DNA from: Phenylobacterium sp. | Lineage (GTDB): Bacteria > Pseudomonadota > Alphaproteobacteria > Caulobacterales > Caulobacteraceae | Assembly: GCF_004799515.1 (NCBI RefSeq) | Contig: NZ_SSMX01000026.1 | Span: 62,001 to 126,000, forward strand | Direction of reading: 5' to 3' | DNA: 64,000 nucleotides | Shown: piece after piece, positions 34,300-44,429 of the stretch | Position numbering within the stretch: the first letter of the stretch is position 1 | How the letters are laid out: each line of letters starts with the position of its first letter | Program-made: the position numbers and the translations under genes | Notes under the pieces: generated by a model | The model's database searches: none | The model's input: only the letters and a program-made list of their open reading frames with translations | Told to the model about the DNA's origin: nothing

Positions 34300-34590
34300 C
34301 GACCTTCACGCCAACCTGAGGCGTGCGGGCACGGGCAACGCAGTATGTTCAGAGCCCAAGCCGTACTGCGCCGGCCGTGCGCGGCCCTGACGTAGGAGAG
34401 CGTTCAGGGCCGCGCCGTTCGGCGCCGGCGGCCTGTGTGCGGTATCCGACTCAGACAATTTGGCGAGTCTTCAAGGCGGTGCTAGGGTGTAGCTTCCGGC
34501 TGCGTCATTGGCGTGACCGGGCCTTCGCCGGTCTCCAGTCCCGGCGCGAGACTTAGCCCCGGTCAGAGCCGTCACACCTCGGCCGGGGCG
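34300..34590 (+). ncRNA. Candidate ECF-controlled non-coding transcript (hypothesis)
   Basis: No protein gene is supported here, but the stretch starts just after a probable ECF promoter and is rich in strong stems: a perfect 12-bp stem at 34379-34390 / 34404-34415 with a 13-nt loop containing AGGAGAG, a 6-bp stem GACCGG / CCGGTC at 34515-34533, and GCCCCGG / CCGGGGC at 34556-34589 near the end, which could terminate. An Arg-rich open frame (34323-34556) exists but does not look like protein. The whole gap 34230-34621 is 392 bp. Confidence 0.3.
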
Positions 34591-34621
34591 TTCTCTCCCC
34601 ACCCACTTCAGCCGCCCTCTT

Positions 34622-35059
34622 TCAGAGCGTCTCTGGGCCCGACTCGCCGTCGGACTCCATCGGCCGCAGCCGGCGCAGCGAGGCGGTGAGCGCCGGCTTG
34701 CGCTTCAGCATCTCCTCCAGGTGCAGAGTCGCCAGCCGCTCGAGCAACGCCTGGCCCCCCGGCGTCAGGGCCAGTTCCACACTGCGGCGGTCCACCGTCG
34801 AGGGCGAGCGCTGCGCCAGGTCCGCCTTGGCCAGGCGGTCGACCAGTTGCACCGCGGCGTGGTGGGTGAGCAGCAGCTCCTCCGCCAGATCCTTGATGCT
34901 CATCGATCCGCCCGGCCAGGCGGAGATCGCCAGCATGGCCTGATACTGCTGCTGGGTGACGCCGGCCGCCTTGCTGATCGCCTCGCTGGCCGCCAGGAAG
35001 CGCCGAAGCGCGTGGCGAAAGCCCGCGAGCGCCTGGAATCGGTCCGGATCGAGCGCCAT
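34622..35059 (-). CDS. MarR-family transcriptional regulator
   Basis: Dimeric winged-helix regulator of 145 residues. The recognition region has MSIKDLAEELLLTHHAAVQL and VDRLAKADLAQR, with the wing STVDRRSVELALTPGGQALL; the D-R-R in the wing is the MarR hallmark. Helices at both ends form the dimer interface. It stands alone and is divergent from a Pal-like gene; an AT-rich dyad with 7-bp arms at 35417-35435 between them could be its operator, though it is 358 bp from its own start. Confidence 0.9.
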   Translation of the reverse strand: MALDPDRFQALAGFRHALRRFLAASEAISKAAGVTQQQYQAMLAISAWPGGSMSIKDLAEELLLTHHAAVQLVDRLAKADLAQRSPSTVDRRSVELALTPGGQALLERLATLHLEEMLKRKPALTASLRRLRPMESDGESGPETL

Positions 35060-35484
35060 CGCCTCACTCTACGGGGTCCGCGCGAAGCGGTCAGCCACCG
35101 TTCGCGGCGGCCGGAAGGCCAAAGGGAAGCGGCGGAACCAGGATCAGGCCTGTCGGTCGGGCCTGAGGCAACCCCTGATCCCGCCGCCCCGCAGGTGTGG
35201 AGGGTCCGCTGGACGCCCGGCTGGCGACAGGCGCGGCGCCAGCTTTCGGGCGACGCGACCGCCAGGGCCAAGCCATCAGACCCGGCGACCGATCATCGAT
35301 CCCGCGAACCCTCCCTGCCGGTCCGATCTCCCAATCCGTGCCGGCACTTGTATCGTGGCATGATATTTTTGCCTCGACAAGCGGGTCTGCCTGACTTTCA
35401 CGAAAAGGCGTTTTTATATATCACATAATGATATAGAGAAGGACATCTGGCTTCAGCGTGGAGCCGGCAGATCTGGAGACTTAC
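35060..35484. other. Divergent intergenic region marR / pal-like
   Basis: 425 bp without a supported gene. Most is GC-rich with only shadow frames; the last 130 bp turn AT-rich and hold the dyad at 35417-35435 and presumably the promoter of the Pal-like gene. Confidence 0.5.
35417..35435. promoter_or_regulatory. AT-rich dyad TATATCA-CATAA-TGATATA
   Basis: A 19-bp inverted repeat with perfect 7-bp arms and a 5-bp centre, 49 bp before the Pal-like start. It is a plausible MarR-type operator or promoter element. A shorter relative (TATCA-TAT-TGATA) is at 5229-5241. Confidence 0.4.
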
Positions 35485-36072
35485 ATGGCGCCTCGCGGCC
35501 CGGCGTTCACCCGTTCGTTCAAACCGGCCTCGGCCCCCGTGCTGGCGCCCTTGCTCGCCGCCGTCCTGGCGGCCTGCGCCTCGCATCCTAAGCCCGCGCC
35601 GACGGTGGCCGCCGCCGCGCCGCCGCCACCCGCGCCAGTTGCGCGGCCCCGGCCGGCCGCGCCACCGCCTGCGCCGGTCACAAGTAACCCGCTACCGGGG
35701 TCGGAGCGGGACTTCGTCGTCAATGTCGGCGACCGGGTCTATTTCGACCTCAACGGATTCGCCGTGCGCGCCGACGCCCAGCCGCTGCTCGCCGCCCAGG
35801 CCGCGTGGCTCGCCCGCTATCCGGCGGTGCAGGTGCGTATCGAGGGCAATTGCGACGAGCGCGGCACCGAGGAATACAACCTCGCCCTGGGCGCGCGGCG
35901 CGCCAATGCGGTGAAGGCCTTCCTGACCGCCCACGGCGTCTCGCCGGCGCGGATCGCCACGGTCTCCTACGGCAAGGAGCATCCGATCGATCCGGGCACG
36001 GGCGACGAAGCCTGGCAGCACAACCGCAACGGGCACACCGCCATCGTCAGCGGCGCGCGGCTGGGCGGCTGA
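35485..36072 (+). CDS. Pal/OmpA-family peptidoglycan-associated lipoprotein
   Basis: Outer-membrane lipoprotein of 195 residues that binds peptidoglycan. The ATG at 35485 follows CTGGAG and opens a lipoprotein signal (lipobox LAAC, about Cys34). A long Pro/Ala linker precedes the OmpA domain: VYFDLNGFAVRADAQPLLAA, RIEGNCDERGTEEYNLALGA and RRANAVKAFL, the Pal signature. No tol genes are nearby, so it is probably an additional Pal-like protein and not the tol-pal copy. It converges on hpnM. Confidence 0.85.
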   Translation: MAPRGPAFTRSFKPASAPVLAPLLAAVLAACASHPKPAPTVAAAAPPPPAPVARPRPAAPPPAPVTSNPLPGSERDFVVNVGDRVYFDLNGFAVRADAQPLLAAQAAWLARYPAVQVRIEGNCDERGTEEYNLALGARRANAVKAFLTAHGVSPARIATVSYGKEHPIDPGTGDEAWQHNRNGHTAIVSGARLGG

Positions 36073-36087
36073 CGCCCAAAACGGCGG

Positions 36088-36708
36088 TCAGCGGGGTTGC
36101 AGCAACTGGTCGGCGCGGGCGTTCAGCTTCTTCACCAGGGCTGGGGCCCCGCCGGCGCTGAGCGTCGAGGCATACTCCGAGCGCTGGCCCAAGAGCGAGC
36201 TGACGGCGGTGTTGTAGTAGACGTCGATCACCTTCCAGGCGCCGCCGCTCTCGCGCATGCGATAGGCCAGGTTCGTCGGGTCACCGCCGCCTGAGAGCAG
36301 GGTGTGGACCAGCTTGTCGGGGCCTCGGGTGTCGACCTTGCCCACCGAGAACTTCTCGCCGCCGTAGCCGTCGAAATTGCGGGCGTAGGTGGCGACGGTC
36401 ATGCGGCTGAAGGCCTTGATCAGCTCGGCCTGCTGGTCGGCGGGGACGCTCGCCCAGGTCGTGCCCACGGCGAAGCGGGTCATGGCCGGCAGGTCGAAGG
36501 CGCGCTCGACGGCGGGCTGCAGGGCGTCGAAGCGGCCGCGCGGGCCGAGCGCCTTGGCCCGCTTCATGACGTCCAGCAGGGCATCGTCGAACTTCTCGAT
36601 CTGGGCGGCGGCGGGGTCGGCGGCCTGGGCGTGGACGGCCGGCGGGGCCGCCGCGAAGGCGACGGCCAGGGCGAGGGCGGAGCTGAGGGCGTAGCGCATG
36701 GGGTTCAT
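36088..36708 (-). CDS. hpnM: Hopanoid-associated MlaC/Ttg2D-like protein HpnM
   Basis: Periplasmic lipid-binding protein of 206 residues (MlaC/toluene-tolerance Ttg2 family) found with hopanoid genes. A signal peptide ends at AVHA (about 27). The domain shows FDALQPAVERAFDLPAMTRF, AVGTTWASVPADQQAELIKA and YRMRESGGAWKVIDVYYNTA, the last being the family hallmark. It probably carries hopanoid or phospholipid across the periplasm together with HpnN and MlaA, both in this locus. It lies 6 bp after dxs and is the third gene of the ispA-dxs-hpnM unit. Confidence 0.92.
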   Translation of the reverse strand: MNPMRYALSSALALAVAFAAAPPAVHAQAADPAAAQIEKFDDALLDVMKRAKALGPRGRFDALQPAVERAFDLPAMTRFAVGTTWASVPADQQAELIKAFSRMTVATYARNFDGYGGEKFSVGKVDTRGPDKLVHTLLSGGGDPTNLAYRMRESGGAWKVIDVYYNTAVSSLLGQRSEYASTLSAGGAPALVKKLNARADQLLQPR

Positions 36709-36714
36709 GGGGGA

Positions 36715-38508
36715 TCAGGCTATCTGGGCGAGGCTGGTTTCGACAACGCGCACGATGTCGGCGGCGTTCAGCCCGGCCTGGGCGTACTGCTTGATGGGGT
36801 CGTCGTGGTCCTGGAAGGCGTCGGGCAGGGTGAGGGTTCTGACCGACAGGCCCGAGCGCATCAGGTCGTTGTTGACGAGGTAGTCCAGCACCTGGCTGCC
36901 GAAGCCGCCGATGGAGCCTTCCTCCAGGGTGATCAGCATGTGGTGGCCTTGGGCCAGCCTGCGGACCAGGTCGCGGTCGAAGGGCTTGACGAAGCGGGCA
37001 TCGGCCACGGTGCAGGAGACGCCCCGGCTGGCCAGGTGCTCGGCCGCGGCCAGCGCCGGCTGCAGACGCGTGCCGACGCTGAGGATGGCCACGTCCTTGC
37101 CCTCGCGCAGCACCCGGCCCTTGCCGATCGGCAGCACCTCGCCCCGGGCGGGCAGGGGCACGCCCACGCCCTCGCCGCGCGGATAGCGGAAGGCGATCGG
37201 GCCCTTGTCGTAGGCCGCCGCGGTCGCGACCATGTGTGTCAGCTCGGCCTCGTCGGCGGCGGCCATCACCACGAAGCCCGGCAGGCAGCTTAAGTAGGCC
37301 AGGTCGAAGGACCCGGCGTGGGTGGCGCCATCGGCGCCCACCAGGCCCGCCCGGTCGATGGCGAAGCGCACCGGCAGGCCCTGGATCGCCACGTCGTGGA
37401 CCACCTGGTCGTAGGCCCGCTGCAGGAAGGTCGAGTAGATCGCGCAGAAGGGTTTGTAGCCCTCCGCCGCCAGGCCGGCGGCGAAGGTCACCGCATGCTG
37501 CTCGGCGATGCCGACGTCGAACATCCGCTCCGGGAAGTGGGTCTCGAAGAGGTCGAGGCCGGTGCCCGAGGGCATGGCGCCGGTGATGGCGACGATGCGG
37601 TCGTCGTCCTCGGCCTCGCGGACCAGGGCCTCGGCGAACACCTTGGTGTAGCTGGGCGCGGCGGGCTTGCCCTTGGCCTGCACCCCGGTATCCACGTCAA
37701 ACTTGCTGACCGCGTGCAGCCGGTCGGCGGAGCTCTCGGCGTGGGTGTAACCGCGGCCCTTCTCGGTGACCACGTGCAGCAGCACCGGGCCCGCCTCGCC
37801 GTCGCGGATCGCCTCCAGCGCCGGCACCAGGGCGCCCAGGTCATGGCCATCGATGGGGCCCAGGTAGCGGAAGCCCAGCTTCTCGAAGAGCGCGCCGGTG
37901 GTCTCGCCATCCCGCGCGGTCAGGCCGTTCAGGTGGCGGCTGAGCGCGCCCACCGGCCTGGCGATCGACATGTCGTTGTCGTTCAGCACCACCAAGAGCT
38001 GGCCGGCCCGCGCGCCGGCGTTGTTCAGCGCCTCATAGGCCATGCCGGCGCTCATCGCCCCGTCGCCGATCACCGCGATCACCCGGTTGTCGCCGCCGCT
38101 CAAGTCGCGGGCCACCGCCATGCCCAATCCAGCCGAGATCGAGGTCGAGGAGTGCGCCGCGCCGAACGGGTCGTACTCGCTTTCGCTGCGCTTGGTGAAG
38201 CCGGAGAGGCCGCCGCCCTGGCGCAGCGTACGGATGCGCCCGCGCCGGCCGGTCAGCACCTTGTGCGGATAGGCCTGGTGGCCGACGTCCCAGATCAAAC
38301 GATCCTTCGGCGTCTCGAACACGAAGTGCAGAGCGAGCGTCAGCTCCACCACTCCAAGACCCGCGCCCAGATGGCCGCCGGTCACCGAGACCGCCGCAAT
38401 GGTCTCCGCGCGCAGCTCTTGCGCCAATTGCCTCAGATCGTCTTTCGGCAGGCCCCGCAGGTCTGCGGGGATGGAGATCTGATCCAGCAAGGGACTTCCA
38501 ACAGTCAT
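36715..38508 (-). CDS. dxs: 1-deoxy-D-xylulose-5-phosphate synthase
   Basis: Thiamine-diphosphate enzyme joining pyruvate and glyceraldehyde-3-phosphate, first step of the MEP isoprenoid pathway; 597 residues from ATG 38508 (AGAGGTG upstream; the frame is open to 38550). Seen: [33 protein letters not shown], the TPP motif [18 protein letters not shown], and the transketolase Pyr part with [17 protein letters not shown]. Encoded between ispA and hpnM inside a hopanoid locus, it probably boosts isoprenoid supply for hopanoids and may be a second dxs copy in the genome. Confidence 0.96.
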   Translation of the reverse strand: MTVGSPLLDQISIPADLRGLPKDDLRQLAQELRAETIAAVSVTGGHLGAGLGVVELTLALHFVFETPKDRLIWDVGHQAYPHKVLTGRRGRIRTLRQGGGLSGFTKRSESEYDPFGAAHSSTSISAGLGMAVARDLSGGDNRVIAVIGDGAMSAGMAYEALNNAGARAGQLLVVLNDNDMSIARPVGALSRHLNGLTARDGETTGALFEKLGFRYLGPIDGHDLGALVPALEAIRDGEAGPVLLHVVTEKGRGYTHAESSADRLHAVSKFDVDTGVQAKGKPAAPSYTKVFAEALVREAEDDDRIVAITGAMPSGTGLDLFETHFPERMFDVGIAEQHAVTFAAGLAAEGYKPFCAIYSTFLQRAYDQVVHDVAIQGLPVRFAIDRAGLVGADGATHAGSFDLAYLSCLPGFVVMAAADEAELTHMVATAAAYDKGPIAFRYPRGEGVGVPLPARGEVLPIGKGRVLREGKDVAILSVGTRLQPALAAAEHLASRGVSCTVADARFVKPFDRDLVRRLAQGHHMLITLEEGSIGGFGSQVLDYLVNNDLMRSGLSVRTLTLPDAFQDHDDPIKQYAQAGLNAADIVRVVETSLAQIA

Positions 38509-38556
38509 GAACACCTCTGGACGGGACGCGAACCGGTGGGGCGGACGCAACGTTCC

Positions 38557-39528
38557 CTAGCTGCGCCGATCCAACAGGAAGAAGGGGAGCGCCCGCAGCA
38601 GATGGGCGGCCTGGCCGTAAGGCGCCAGGGCTGAGCTGGCCTGTTCGGCCAAACGCTCGGCTTCCGAGCGGGCGTGCTCGACGCCCCAGATGGACACCAG
38701 CGTGGCCTTGCCCTGGGCCGCGTCCTTGCCGACCTGCTTGCCGGCGGTCTCGGCGGAACCCAGCACATCGATGAGGTCGTCGCAGATCTGGAAGGCCAGG
38801 CCGAAGTCGCGGGCGTAGGCATGCAGGGCCGCGCGGTCGGACGCGCCGGCGCCGCCCAGGATGGCGCCCGCCGCGCAGGAGAATTCGAAGAGGGCGCCGG
38901 TCTTCTTTTGCTGCAATTCGATGATCTGGGCGGCGCCCAACTGGTGGTTCGGGGCCTCGATATCGATCATCTGGCCGCCGATCATGCCGTCGCTGCCGGC
39001 CGCGCGGGCGAGGCTGGCGACCAGTTCGGCGCGAATGTCGCCCGACGGATGGGTCGCCGGATCGGCCAGGAGCTCGAAAGCCAGGGTCAGCAGGCCGTCG
39101 CCGGCCAGGATGGCGGTCGCTTCGTCGAACTGCTTGTGCGCCGTGGGCTTGCCGCGCCGCAGGTCGTCATCGTCCATGGCCGGCAGGTCGTCGTGCACCA
39201 GCGAATAGGTGTGCAGCGCCTCGATGGCGGCCGCCACGCGCATCGCGTGGCCCGGCGCGACGCCGAACAGGCCCGCCGACTGCAGCACCAGGAAGGGCCG
39301 CAGCCGCTTGCCGCCGGCGAAGATGGCGTAGCGCATCGCCTCCTGGGCGCGGCCGTGGAGGCCGGCCGGACGCGGCAGGAGGGCGTCGAGAGCGGCCTCC
39401 ACCTGAGCGGCTGTGGCCGAGAGCGCACCCTCCAGCGCGGCGCGCGCGGCGTCGCTCCGGGCCCCCTCGTTGTGGGGGGGCGAATCATTCTCCGAGAGCT
39501 TCGCGGCCTGGGAATCAGCGGTATTCAT
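38557..39528 (-). CDS. ispA: Polyprenyl synthetase, farnesyl diphosphate synthase
   Basis: Prenyltransferase of 323 residues making farnesyl diphosphate from IPP and DMAPP, the substrate for squalene. The first Asp-rich motif is [20 protein letters not shown] (DDxxxxD form typical of bacterial FPP synthases), the second [19 protein letters not shown] and [14 protein letters not shown] [11 protein letters not shown] are also present. ATG 39528 with GGAG 9 nt before it is chosen; the open frame runs to 39567. It is 48 bp upstream of dxs on the same strand and divergent from ispH. Confidence 0.94.
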   Translation of the reverse strand: MNTADSQAAKLSENDSPPHNEGARSDAARAALEGALSATAAQVEAALDALLPRPAGLHGRAQEAMRYAIFAGGKRLRPFLVLQSAGLFGVAPGHAMRVAAAIEALHTYSLVHDDLPAMDDDDLRRGKPTAHKQFDEATAILAGDGLLTLAFELLADPATHPSGDIRAELVASLARAAGSDGMIGGQMIDIEAPNHQLGAAQIIELQQKKTGALFEFSCAAGAILGGAGASDRAALHAYARDFGLAFQICDDLIDVLGSAETAGKQVGKDAAQGKATLVSIWGVEHARSEAERLAEQASSALAPYGQAAHLLRALPFFLLDRRS

Positions 39529-39761
39529 CGGTGTCGCTCCGCCGGTTTCTGAGTCGCAGCCTTGCACGGCGGCGCGTCATGAACCACCTAAGCGGTCCAG
39601 GCGAGCGGTTCCAGGCCGTGCCAGCTCATCGTGCTCAGGTGTTGCATAGATGCGCTTGGTTCGGACGACCCTCATCTGTCAATCTGGGGTGGCGTAGCCC
39701 ACGTTCGGGGCCTTGGGCGGGCGCTTCCTTCGCGTCGCCGGAACTGTTGGAGGTGTGGTCG

Positions 39762-40715
39762 ATGCGAGTGGTCCTGGCCCAGCCCCGAGGCTTCTGCGCC
39801 GGCGTGGTGCGCGCCATCGACATCGTCGAGCGGGCGCTCGAGAAGTTCGGGGCGCCGGTCTATGTGCGCCACGAGATCGTCCACAACCGCCATGTGGTCA
39901 GCGGCCTGGAGGCCAAGGGCGCGCGTTTCGTCGATGAGCTCGACCAGGTGCCGGAAGGCGCCGTCACCATCTTCAGCGCCCACGGCGTCGCCCGCTCGGT
40001 GGTCGAGGACGCCCGCGAGCGCGGCCTGCCGGTGCTGGACGCCACCTGCCCGCTGGTCTCCAAGGTCCATTCGCAGAGCCGCCGCTATGTCGGCCTGGGC
40101 CGCGCCCTGATCCTGATCGGCCACGCCGGCCACCCGGAGGTCGAGGGCACCATCGGCCAGGTGGACGCCCCCGTGCGCCTGGTCTCGACGCCGGCGGACG
40201 TGGAGTCGCTGGACCTGCAGCGCGACACCCCGGCCGCCTACGTGACCCAGACCACGCTCAGCGTCGACGAGACCCGCGAGGTGATCGCCGCGCTGAAGGC
40301 CCGCTTCACCGACATCGTCGGGCCGAACACCTCGGACATCTGCTACGCCACCCAGCATCGCCAGTCGGCGGTGCGCGAACTCTGCCGCAAGGTGGACGTC
40401 CTGCTGGTGGTGGGCGCCAGCAACAGCTCCAACTCCAACCGCCTGCGCGAGATCGGCGTGGAGGAGGGCGTGCCCAGCTATCTGATCGCCGACGCCACCG
40501 AGCTCAGCATCGATTGGGTCGCGGGTGTGGCCTCGGTGGGCTTGACGGCGGGGGCGTCCGCGCCGGAGGAACTGGTGCTCGACGTCATCGCCGCCCTGCG
40601 CCGCATTGAGGACGTCGAAGTCACGCAAATGAACGGCGTCGAAGAGAATATCGTGTTCCGCCTGCCGCCCGAGTTGCGGCAGGAGGAGAATGAGCCGGAA
40701 ACGGCGGAAGCTTGA
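39762..40715 (+). CDS. ispH: 4-hydroxy-3-methylbut-2-enyl diphosphate reductase
   Basis: [4Fe-4S] enzyme IspH/LytB, last step of the MEP pathway giving IPP and DMAPP; 317 residues. The three cluster Cys are visible: Cys12 (PRGFCAGV), the one in [12 protein letters not shown] and the one in [11 protein letters not shown]; active-site [30 protein letters not shown] and SNSSNSNRL follow. ATG 39762 with GGAGG 9 nt upstream is the true start; upstream frame is noise. hpnH starts 19 bp after its stop, so isoprenoid supply and hopanoid elongation are co-transcribed. Confidence 0.96.
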   Translation: MRVVLAQPRGFCAGVVRAIDIVERALEKFGAPVYVRHEIVHNRHVVSGLEAKGARFVDELDQVPEGAVTIFSAHGVARSVVEDARERGLPVLDATCPLVSKVHSQSRRYVGLGRALILIGHAGHPEVEGTIGQVDAPVRLVSTPADVESLDLQRDTPAAYVTQTTLSVDETREVIAALKARFTDIVGPNTSDICYATQHRQSAVRELCRKVDVLLVVGASNSSNSNRLREIGVEEGVPSYLIADATELSIDWVAGVASVGLTAGASAPEELVLDVIAALRRIEDVEVTQMNGVEENIVFRLPPELRQEENEPETAEA

Positions 40716-40734
40716 GCGAGAAGGACTAGACCCC

Positions 40735-41883
<1,149 letters not shown>

Positions 41884-42476
41884 GGCCCGGAACGCGATCT
41901 CCGCCTCGCGGCCGGCGCGGATCAGCGCCGGCAGCTGGGCGGGCCGCTTGGCCAGCGCCCAGAGCACCGCGCCCAGCGCCATGCCGCCGTCCGGCGTCAT
42001 GCCCACCGTCACCGCGTCCGGCAGGTCCCGGTCCGCTGCGTCGGAGACCACCCGGGCCGCCGCGAACGGCAGGCCCAGCCGCGCGGCGACGCGGGCCGCC
42101 ACATGGCTCTCCATATCGACCGCGAGGGCGCCGTAGCGTCGATGGGCGTCGGCCTTCTCCGCGGCGCGGATCAGCATGGCGTCGGAGCCCAGGATCGCGC
42201 CGGTCCGCGCGCCGGGCAGGCGCTGGGCGATCGCGGCGGCCCAGGCCGCGTCGGTGGGCGCGCTCAGGCCGTCGGCCAGGATTTCCGTCGCCACCACCCA
42301 ATCCCCGGTCTGGAGGCCCGGCGCGAGCGCGCCGCCGATCCCGAGGCTCGCGATGGCCTCCGCCCCCTCCGCCGCCGCCTCCAGGGCCTGGGCCCGGCCG
42401 CCGCCGGGGATCGCCAAGATGCCGGGGCCGCCGAGGATCTGGGCCTCGCGCTTGAGGCCGGTGGCGATGAGGATCG

Positions 42477-44429
42477 TCACATGCCGAAGCCGACCTGGCG
42501 GCTATTGGCCTGCGTCAGGTTGCGGTAGCGGGCGAGCGCCCAGAGCGGGAAGAACTTCGAATAGCCGTGGTAGCGCAGGTAGAAGACCCGCGGGAACCCG
42601 CCGCCGGTGTAGCCCGCCTCCGGCCAGAAGCCTTCGGCGTCCTCGACGGACGTCAGCCAGGCCACCCCGCGCGCGACCGCCGGATGGTCGACCAGCCCCG
42701 CCGCCATCAGCCCCATAAGCGCCCAGGCGGTCTGGGACGCGGCGGAGGGCGCGGGCTGGTGGCCCTTGTAGTCGAGGGCGTAGCTCTCACAGTCCTCGCC
42801 CCAGCCGCCGTCGGCGTTCTGGATGGCCACCAGCCAGTCGGCGGCGCGGCGGACCATCGGGTCCTCGGCGGTCAGGCCCACGGCGTTCAGGGCGCAGAGC
42901 ACCGACCAGGTCCCGTAGACGTAGTTGACGCCCCAGCGGCCGAACCAGCTGCCGTCCGCCATCTGCGATGTGGCCAGGAAATCGAGCGCGGCCTTCACCT
43001 GCGGATCGCCGCGGTCCTTGCCGAGCTGGGCCAGCATGCTGATGCAGCGGGCGGTCACGTCGTCGGTCGGCGGGTCGAGCAGGGCGCCATGGTCGGCGAA
43101 GGGGATGTTGTTCAGGTAGTGGAAGCTGTTGTCGGCGTCGAAGGCGCCCCAGCCGCCGTCGCGGCTCTGCAAGCCCTCGACCCATTCAGTCCCGCGCGCG
43201 ATGGCCTCGTCGAACCGCGCGCCTGAGCGCGGGCGGGCGCGGTCCATGGCCATGACCACCACTGCGGTGTCGTCGAGGTCCGGATAGTGGGCGTTGTTGT
43301 ACTGGAAGGCCCAGCCGCCGGGGCGCACGTCCGGCTTCTGCTCGGCCCAGTCGCCCTTCACGTCCAGCACCTGGCGCGGGATCAGCCAGTCGAGGCCCTG
43401 GGCGGCGGCGGCCTCGCCGGCCTCGCCGCCCACCTCCAAGAGGGTGTGGCAGGTCAGCGCCGTGTCCCAGACCGGCGAGACGCAGGGCTGGCAGTAGACC
43501 TCGTCGTCCTTGACCACCAGGAGGCGCTCGACCGACTCCCGGGCCATCGCGCGGTTGGGATGATCGGCCGGGTAGCCCAGGGTGTCGAACATCATCACGC
43601 TGTTGGCCATGGCCGGGTAGATCGCGCCCAGGCCATCGACGCCGTTCAGCCGCTCGGTGACGAAGTCCACGCAGGCCTGGGTGGCGCGCGCCCGCAGTCG
43701 CCTGGGCCACAGGCCCTCGGCCGCCTTCAGCACCACGTCGAGGGCGTTGAAGCCGACGGTCCAGATCCGCTTGGTCGCCGCGGCCTTGGAGGCAGGCCTG
43801 ATGTCGGCAGCGCCCTCGTAGAGCTCGGCGATGCCGACGCCGCGCGGATTGCGCGCCACGGGTTTCCGGGTCTGCAGCACCAGCAGCGGCACGATCACCG
43901 TGCGCGCCCAGTAGGACATCTTCGACAGGTGGATCGGGAACCAGCGCGGCAGCAGGATCAGCTCGATCGGCATGGTCGGGATGCGCGCCCAGGACATCTG
44001 GCCGAACAGGGCGAGTTGGATGCGGGTGAAGACGTTGGCGGCGTTGGGCCCTCCGTGGGCGCGGATCGCGGCGCGGGCGGCGGCCATGTGTGGCGCCTCC
44101 GGATCGTCGCCGATCATCTTCAAGGCGTAGTAGGCCTTGATGCTGGCGCTGACGTCGAAAGGCCCGCCGTGGACCAGCGGCCAGCCGTGGTGCGCGCCCT
44201 GGATGCGGCGCAGATAGACGCCGATCCTGCGCTCCAGCTCCAGGTCGTCCGGCTCGTTCAGGAACTGGCGCAGCAGAATGTATTCCGCCGGGATGGTGGC
44301 GTCGGCCTCCAGCTCGAAGACCCAGTGGCCGTCGGGCTGCTGGCGCTTCAGGAGCGCCTCGGCGGCGCGGCGGATGCGCCGGTCGAGGACGGTGATCGGC
44401 GGACTCAGGCCTGCGGAGATATCGTTCAT
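42477..44429 (-). CDS. shc: Squalene-hopene cyclase
   Basis: Membrane-associated terpene cyclase (HpnF) of 650 residues that folds squalene into hopene/diplopterol. The catalytic acid motif DxDD is Asp384-Leu-Asp-Asp387 (YPDLDDTAVV). Several QW repeats are visible (QQPDGHWVF, GLQSRDGGWGAF, AIQNADGGWGE), and the Cys/Trp-rich MANSVMMFDTLGYP and QPCVSPVWDTAL are family hallmarks. Both ends overlap neighbours by 4 bp (hpnE upstream, hpnG downstream), so it is tightly coupled in the operon. Confidence 0.97.
   Translation of the reverse strand: MNDISAGLSPPITVLDRRIRRAAEALLKRQQPDGHWVFELEADATIPAEYILLRQFLNEPDDLELERRIGVYLRRIQGAHHGWPLVHGGPFDVSASIKAYYALKMIGDDPEAPHMAAARAAIRAHGGPNAANVFTRIQLALFGQMSWARIPTMPIELILLPRWFPIHLSKMSYWARTVIVPLLVLQTRKPVARNPRGVGIAELYEGAADIRPASKAAATKRIWTVGFNALDVVLKAAEGLWPRRLRARATQACVDFVTERLNGVDGLGAIYPAMANSVMMFDTLGYPADHPNRAMARESVERLLVVKDDEVYCQPCVSPVWDTALTCHTLLEVGGEAGEAAAAQGLDWLIPRQVLDVKGDWAEQKPDVRPGGWAFQYNNAHYPDLDDTAVVVMAMDRARPRSGARFDEAIARGTEWVEGLQSRDGGWGAFDADNSFHYLNNIPFADHGALLDPPTDDVTARCISMLAQLGKDRGDPQVKAALDFLATSQMADGSWFGRWGVNYVYGTWSVLCALNAVGLTAEDPMVRRAADWLVAIQNADGGWGEDCESYALDYKGHQPAPSAASQTAWALMGLMAAGLVDHPAVARGVAWLTSVEDAEGFWPEAGYTGGGFPRVFYLRYHGYSKFFPLWALARYRNLTQANSRQVGFGM

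Noticed and set aside
34323..34556. 77-codon frame after the second ECF promoter block
   Set aside because: Arg-rich, no convincing ribosome-binding site (spacing of one base) and it crosses strong RNA stems; treated as part of a possible non-coding RNA.
40690..40734. Longer hpnH starting at ATG 40690
   Set aside because: The extra 15 residues are basic and absent from the usual HpnH N-terminus; GTG 40735 has a well-spaced AAGGA and does not overlap ispH.
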